In this document: piece by piece, positions 62,540 to 64,000 of the stretch
Layout of the letters: the number at the start of each line of letters is the position of its first letter
How positions within the stretch are numbered: the stretch's first letter is position 1
Source: Nocardioides sp. T2.26MG-1
GTDB lineage: Bacteria; Actinomycetota; Actinomycetes; Propionibacteriales; Nocardioidaceae
Reading direction: 5' to 3'
DNA: 64,000 nucleotides
NCBI RefSeq assembly: GCF_950101795.1
Contig: NZ_CATNLZ010000012.1
Location: forward strand, 124,001 to 188,000
Made by a program: the position numbers and the translations under genes
The notes under the pieces: generated by a model
Told to the model about the DNA's origin: nothing
The model's input: the letters and a program-made list of their open reading frames with translations, nothing else
Database searches by the model: none

Positions 62540-63298
62540 CTAGATCTGGTACGTCGTCCCCGGACGGGCCAGCTCGACCGGGCCGGCGTACGCCGCCACC
62601 GCCTCGGCCAGCGCGTCCTGCGGATCGTGCCACGGCGGGACGTGGGTGAGCACCAGACGCCGGGCGGCGGCCCGGGCGGCCACCTCTCCGCAGTCGGTGC
62701 CGGTCAGGTGCAGGTCGGGCGGGTTGTCGTCGCCGGAGCGGAAGGACGCCTCGGCGAGGAACAGGTCCACGTCGCGAGCGAGCACGTCGAGCGACGCGCA
62801 CGGACCGGTGTCGCCGGTGTAGGCGAGGGTGGCGCCGCCGGCCGAGACCCGCAGGCCGTACGCCGGGACCGGGTGGTTGACCGGCACCGGCTCGACCCCG
62901 AACGGCCCGATCCGCTCGACACCGACCCACTCGCGGAAGTAGAACTCCTCGCGCATGCCCGGGTCCTCCGGCAGGTCGTAGGCGCGCGCCATCCGGCCGG
63001 CGGTCCCCGCCGGGCCCCACACCGGGATCCGCGGCTGCGGGCCGAGCGGGTGGTACTTGCGCAGCACGTAGTAGCCGGTGAGGTCGAGGCAGTGGTCGGC
63101 GTGCAGGTGGCTGAGCAGCACCGCGTCGATCGCGAGCGGGTCGGCGTAGCGGTGCAGGGCGCCGAGACCCCCGTTGCCGAGGTCGAGCAGCACCCGCCAG
63201 GTCCGGCCTGCTGCGTCCTCCTCCTCGAGCAGGTAGCAGCTGGCCGGCGACTCCGGCCCCGGGTAGGAGCCCGAGCACCCCACGATCGTGAGCCGCAT
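62540..63298 (-). CDS. MBL-fold metallohydrolase (RNase Z-like)
   Basis: A 252-residue metallo-beta-lactamase-fold protein. Zinc motif HLHADH in LLSHLHADHCLDL near residue 65; later ligands in LAYTGDTGP, and LVLTHVPPWHDP. The short size and the MRLTIVGCSGSYPGPESPASCYL start match a family of RNase Z-like hydrolases commonly next to murI and rph. Function not established. It begins three bases after the murI stop, so co-transcribed with murI. Confidence 0.88.
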   Translation of the reverse strand: MRLTIVGCSGSYPGPESPASCYLLEEEDAAGRTWRVLLDLGNGGLGALHRYADPLAIDAVLLSHLHADHCLDLTGYYVLRKYHPLGPQPRIPVWGPAGTAGRMARAYDLPEDPGMREEFYFREWVGVERIGPFGVEPVPVNHPVPAYGLRVSAGGATLAYTGDTGPCASLDVLARDVDLFLAEASFRSGDDNPPDLHLTGTDCGEVAARAAARRLVLTHVPPWHDPQDALAEAVAAYAGPVELARPGTTYQI

Positions 63299-63301
63299 GA
63301 C

Positions 63302-64000
63302 CTAGACCACCAGCCCGCCGACGAACTGCGACGCCGCGACCATCTCGGGCCCGAGGAACCGGCGACCGATCGTCTCGAACTCACCGGGTGCCCCGGTGGT
63401 GAGGAAGGAGTACGACGCCTCGCCGCCCGGCCGGACCAGGCCGGTGTGCACCAGCATCTTGTAGACGTCCTTGGCGCACTCCTCCGCGCTGCTGACGAGC
63501 GTCACGTTGTCGCCCATCACCAGCGAGATCACCCCGGTCAGCAGCGGGTAGTGGGTGCAGCCGAGGATCAGCGTGTCGACGCCCTCGGAGATCAGCGGGT
63601 CGAGGTACTCGTGGGCGACCGAGAGCAGCTCGTCCCCGGAGGTGACGCCGGCCTCGACGAAGTCGACGAAGCGCGGGCAGGGCTGCGTGAACAGCTGCAC
63701 GTGCGGTGCGGCGGCGAAGGCGTCGTCATACGCCATCGACTCGGCGGTGGCGCGGGTGCAGATCACCCCGATCCGGCCGGTGCGGCTCGCGGCCACCGCG
63801 CGACGCGTGGCGGGGTAGATCACCTCGACCACCGGCACGTCGTAGCGTTCACGGGCGTCGCGGAGCATCGCCGCGCTCGCGGAGTTGCAGGCGATGACCA
63901 GTGCCTTGACGCCCTGCTCGACCAGGTGGTCGAGGCATTCGAGGGCGTACTCGCGGACCTCGCCGATCGGCTTGGGCCCGTAGGGCTGGCGCGCGGTGTC
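63302..64000 (-). CDS. murI: Glutamate racemase, N-terminus cut by window edge
   Basis: Reading leftward from the window edge, 232 codons remain up to the TAG at 63302. Glutamate racemase makes D-glutamate for peptidoglycan. Both catalytic cysteine motifs are present: CNSAS (in [12 protein letters not shown], near 63875) and GCTHYPLL (near 63550). [14 protein letters not shown] segment and a Phe/Leu-rich C-terminus ([14 protein letters not shown]) follow. Only about 30-40 N-terminal residues are missing. First gene of the murI-MBL unit. Confidence 0.95.
   Translation of the reverse strand, partial: DTARQPYGPKPIGEVREYALECLDHLVEQGVKALVIACNSASAAMLRDARERYDVPVVEVIYPATRRAVAASRTGRIGVICTRATAESMAYDDAFAAAPHVQLFTQPCPRFVDFVEAGVTSGDELLSVAHEYLDPLISEGVDTLILGCTHYPLLTGVISLVMGDNVTLVSSAEECAKDVYKMLVHTGLVRPGGEASYSFLTTGAPGEFETIGRRFLGPEMVAASQFVGGLVV

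Overview
The window is about 64 kb of very GC-rich DNA (roughly 72% G+C by eye) with dense coding, many GTG starts and many 4-base ATGA/GTGA start-stop overlaps. Gene content (ergothioneine genes, oligoribonuclease, MASE1 kinase, DUF3618, actinobacterial-type NarGHJI, abundant LuxR-type regulators) points to a high-GC actinobacterium, most likely in or near Nocardioidaceae; that placement is inference. It reads as chromosome: no phage, integrase, transposase or CRISPR array was seen. Four tRNA genes are present (Arg-TCT, His-GTG, Lys-CTT and an unusual short Leu-TAG).

Layout. 1-8.7 kb: 3' part of ettA, a second SSB, two adjacent dynamin-like GTPases coupled to a PrsW-like membrane protease, an Xaa-Pro aminopeptidase, tRNA-Arg and a 58-residue acidic protein. 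8.7-17.5 kb: an orphan LuxR-type regulator, an adenosine-deaminase-family enzyme, two disulfide-exchange modules (MauE/DoxX plus DsbA, and DsbA plus VKOR) on either side of orn and tRNA-His, then an OmpR-type two-component system divergent from a Met/His-rich DUF305 lipoprotein. 17.5-26.8 kb: a respiratory nitrate reductase operon (narK-narG-narH-narJ-narI-hemerythrin) facing a helix-turn-helix regulator with Fe-S-type cysteines. 26.8-35.3 kb: a lipoprotein, pirin, a MASE1-PAS histidine kinase, an FAD oxidoreductase, tRNA-Lys, egtB-egtD and a second orphan LuxR-type regulator related to the first.

35.4-45.3 kb holds a sugar catabolic locus: a GH4 glycosidase, two DeoR repressors, a three-gene ABC importer without its ATPase, KbaZ, AgaS and a BadF-type sugar kinase. 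The parts suggest uptake and breakdown of a galactosamine or N-acetylgalactosamine glycoside through the tagatose branch. Near-identical inverted repeats lie in front of both transcription units.

45.4-55.7 kb: a YihY membrane protein, an FAD-Rieske oxidoreductase, a secreted protein of unknown function, a penicillin-acylase-type Ntn hydrolase, a GroES paralogue, DUF3618, and an ECF-type nickel/cobalt importer (CbiM-PDGLE-CbiQ-CbiO). The importer is divergent from peroxiredoxin bcp, with a sequence resembling the Streptomyces Nur box between them. 55.6-64 kb: the short tRNA-Leu, an acyltransferase, rdgB carrying an in-frame palindromic insertion, rph, a possible gene remnant, an ABC-2 transporter with two tandem permeases plus a NarL-type two-component system, a metallo-beta-lactamase-fold protein and the 3' part of murI. 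The murI/MBL/rph/rdgB neighbourhood appears to be split by the transporter block.
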